A stretch of 14,731 nt of DNA, taken from NCBI GenBank assembly GCA_964410915.1, contig CAYPIU010000042.1:1-14731 (forward strand), given 5' to 3'. The translations under genes were made by a program, and so were the position numbers. Of the stretch, positions 14,141 through 14,731 are shown piece by piece; the first letter of the stretch is position 1, and every line of letters starts with the position of its first letter. Source of the stretch: CAZFJG01 sp964410915 (GTDB lineage Bacteria; Synergistota; Synergistia; Synergistales; JAFGMB01). Under the pieces are notes generated by a model that had not been told where the DNA came from, did not search any database, and worked only from the letters and a program-made list of their open reading frames with translations.

Positions 14141-14252
14141 CCATTTAAAGTACCATTATTTTCATTATTTTTATCAGAAACAGGTCAGAAGGGAAAAAAA
14201 TATTCCTGCCATATGACAATATTGATATACTTTTAAAAGGGGGAGATGCCAA

Positions 14253-14731
14253 ATGAATAAAAAAATAGAACTGGTAAGGGGCGACATCACAAAAATAGAT
14301 GCAGATGTAATCGTAAACGCTGCAAATACTAAACTTCTGGGAGGTGGTGGTGTTGATGGCGCTATACATCGTGCAGCCGGACCCGGGCTCCTCGAAGAAT
14401 GCCGATCCCTGGGTGGATGCCCTACTGGAGAAGCAAAGATCACAAAGGGTTACGATCTTCCTGCAAAGTTCGTGATACATACTCCAGGCCCCGTCTGGAG
14501 GGGAGGACAAAAGGGAGAACCGGAACTGCTTGCTTCATGCTACCGCAGGAGCCTTGAGCTTGCAGTGAAAAACGGATGCAGATCCATCGCTTTTCCCTCT
14601 ATCAGCTGTGGCATATATGGATATCCTCTGGATCAGGCAGCTGAAATAGCAATCAGGGAAGTTTCTATATTCCTTGACAAAAACCCTGAAATGGAAAAGG
14701 TTATTTTTGTCTGCTTCAGCGATGAAGTATA
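14253..14731 (+). CDS. Macro-domain protein, ADP-ribose / O-acetyl-ADP-ribose hydrolase type (partial, 3' end off window)
   Basis: The only plus-strand gene; 159 codons are visible with no stop before the window edge. It begins MNKKIELVRGDITKIDADVIVNAANTKL and continues GGGGVDGAIHRAAG (ADP-ribose-binding loop), GGCPTGEAKIT, VIHTPGPVWRGG and FPSISCGIYGYP (second loop). These are the hallmarks of MacroD/YmdB-like proteins that deacetylate O-acetyl-ADP-ribose or remove ADP-ribose from proteins. The catalytic Asn-Ala-Ala-Asn and the GGGGVDGAIH loop are intact. AGGGGGAG lies about seven bases before the ATG. Most family members of this type are ~170-180 residues, so only the last turn is missing. 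No functional link to the divergent proline genes is apparent. Confidence 0.93.
   Translation, partial: MNKKIELVRGDITKIDADVIVNAANTKLLGGGGVDGAIHRAAGPGLLEECRSLGGCPTGEAKITKGYDLPAKFVIHTPGPVWRGGQKGEPELLASCYRRSLELAVKNGCRSIAFPSISCGIYGYPLDQAAEIAIREVSIFLDKNPEMEKVIFVCFSDEV

Noticed and set aside
1..14731. CRISPR array, insertion sequence, prophage or toxin-antitoxin system
   Set aside because: No regularly spaced repeats, transposase, integrase, phage or small paired-gene signatures were found anywhere in the window.

Overview
This 14.7 kb stretch comes from a bacterial chromosome contig. It is moderately AT-rich, with compact minus-strand operons and one divergent gene at the right edge. A predicted tungsten/molybdenum aldehyde:ferredoxin oxidoreductase with its own MoaD-like carrier, an iron-sulfur flavoprotein and a small nitroreductase suggest an anaerobe. 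Several genes appear to start with TTG. The sequence alone does not fix the lineage; anaerobic Firmicutes, Desulfobacterota or Synergistota-type bacteria are all possible.

Layout, right to left (direction of most transcription). 14253-14731 (+): macro-domain protein, cut by the window edge. 14068-11510 (-): proB-proA. proA is interrupted by 100 N flanked by an exact 55-bp duplicate; this is an assembly artefact, and the gene is intact once merged. 11370-10196 (-): iron-sulfur flavoprotein and nitroreductase. 10010-8118 (-): membrane diguanylate cyclase (GGDEF, I-site intact) followed by a small membrane protein. 8040-7941: a foldable leader before the AOR gene. 7853-5693 (-): AOR and MoaD-like protein. 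5611-8 (-): the most interesting region, a c-di-GMP signalling operon.

The signalling operon starts with a very recognisable GEMM (c-di-GMP-I) riboswitch. Next come an orphan HPt protein, a response regulator with an HD-GYP c-di-GMP phosphodiesterase domain, and a hybrid histidine kinase with one degenerate and one intact receiver. The kinase has no HPt domain of its own. The three proteins together could therefore form a split phosphorelay: kinase His -> receiver Asp -> HPt His -> HD-GYP regulator Asp. Its output would destroy the same second messenger that the leader RNA senses. The RNA between aptamer and first gene can form two mutually exclusive structures that would expose or hide the ribosome binding site, so a testable feedback circuit is visible. 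A 21-bp inverted repeat (ATTTAC-N9-GTAAAT) occurs upstream of this operon and again upstream of the diguanylate cyclase gene, suggesting that synthesis and degradation of c-di-GMP share a regulator.

The operon ends with a decayed gene of the 'predicted ATPase of the ABC class' family. Its N- and C-terminal parts remain but the whole nucleotide-binding core is missing, and a frameshift follows. A strong intrinsic terminator comes directly after its stop codon.
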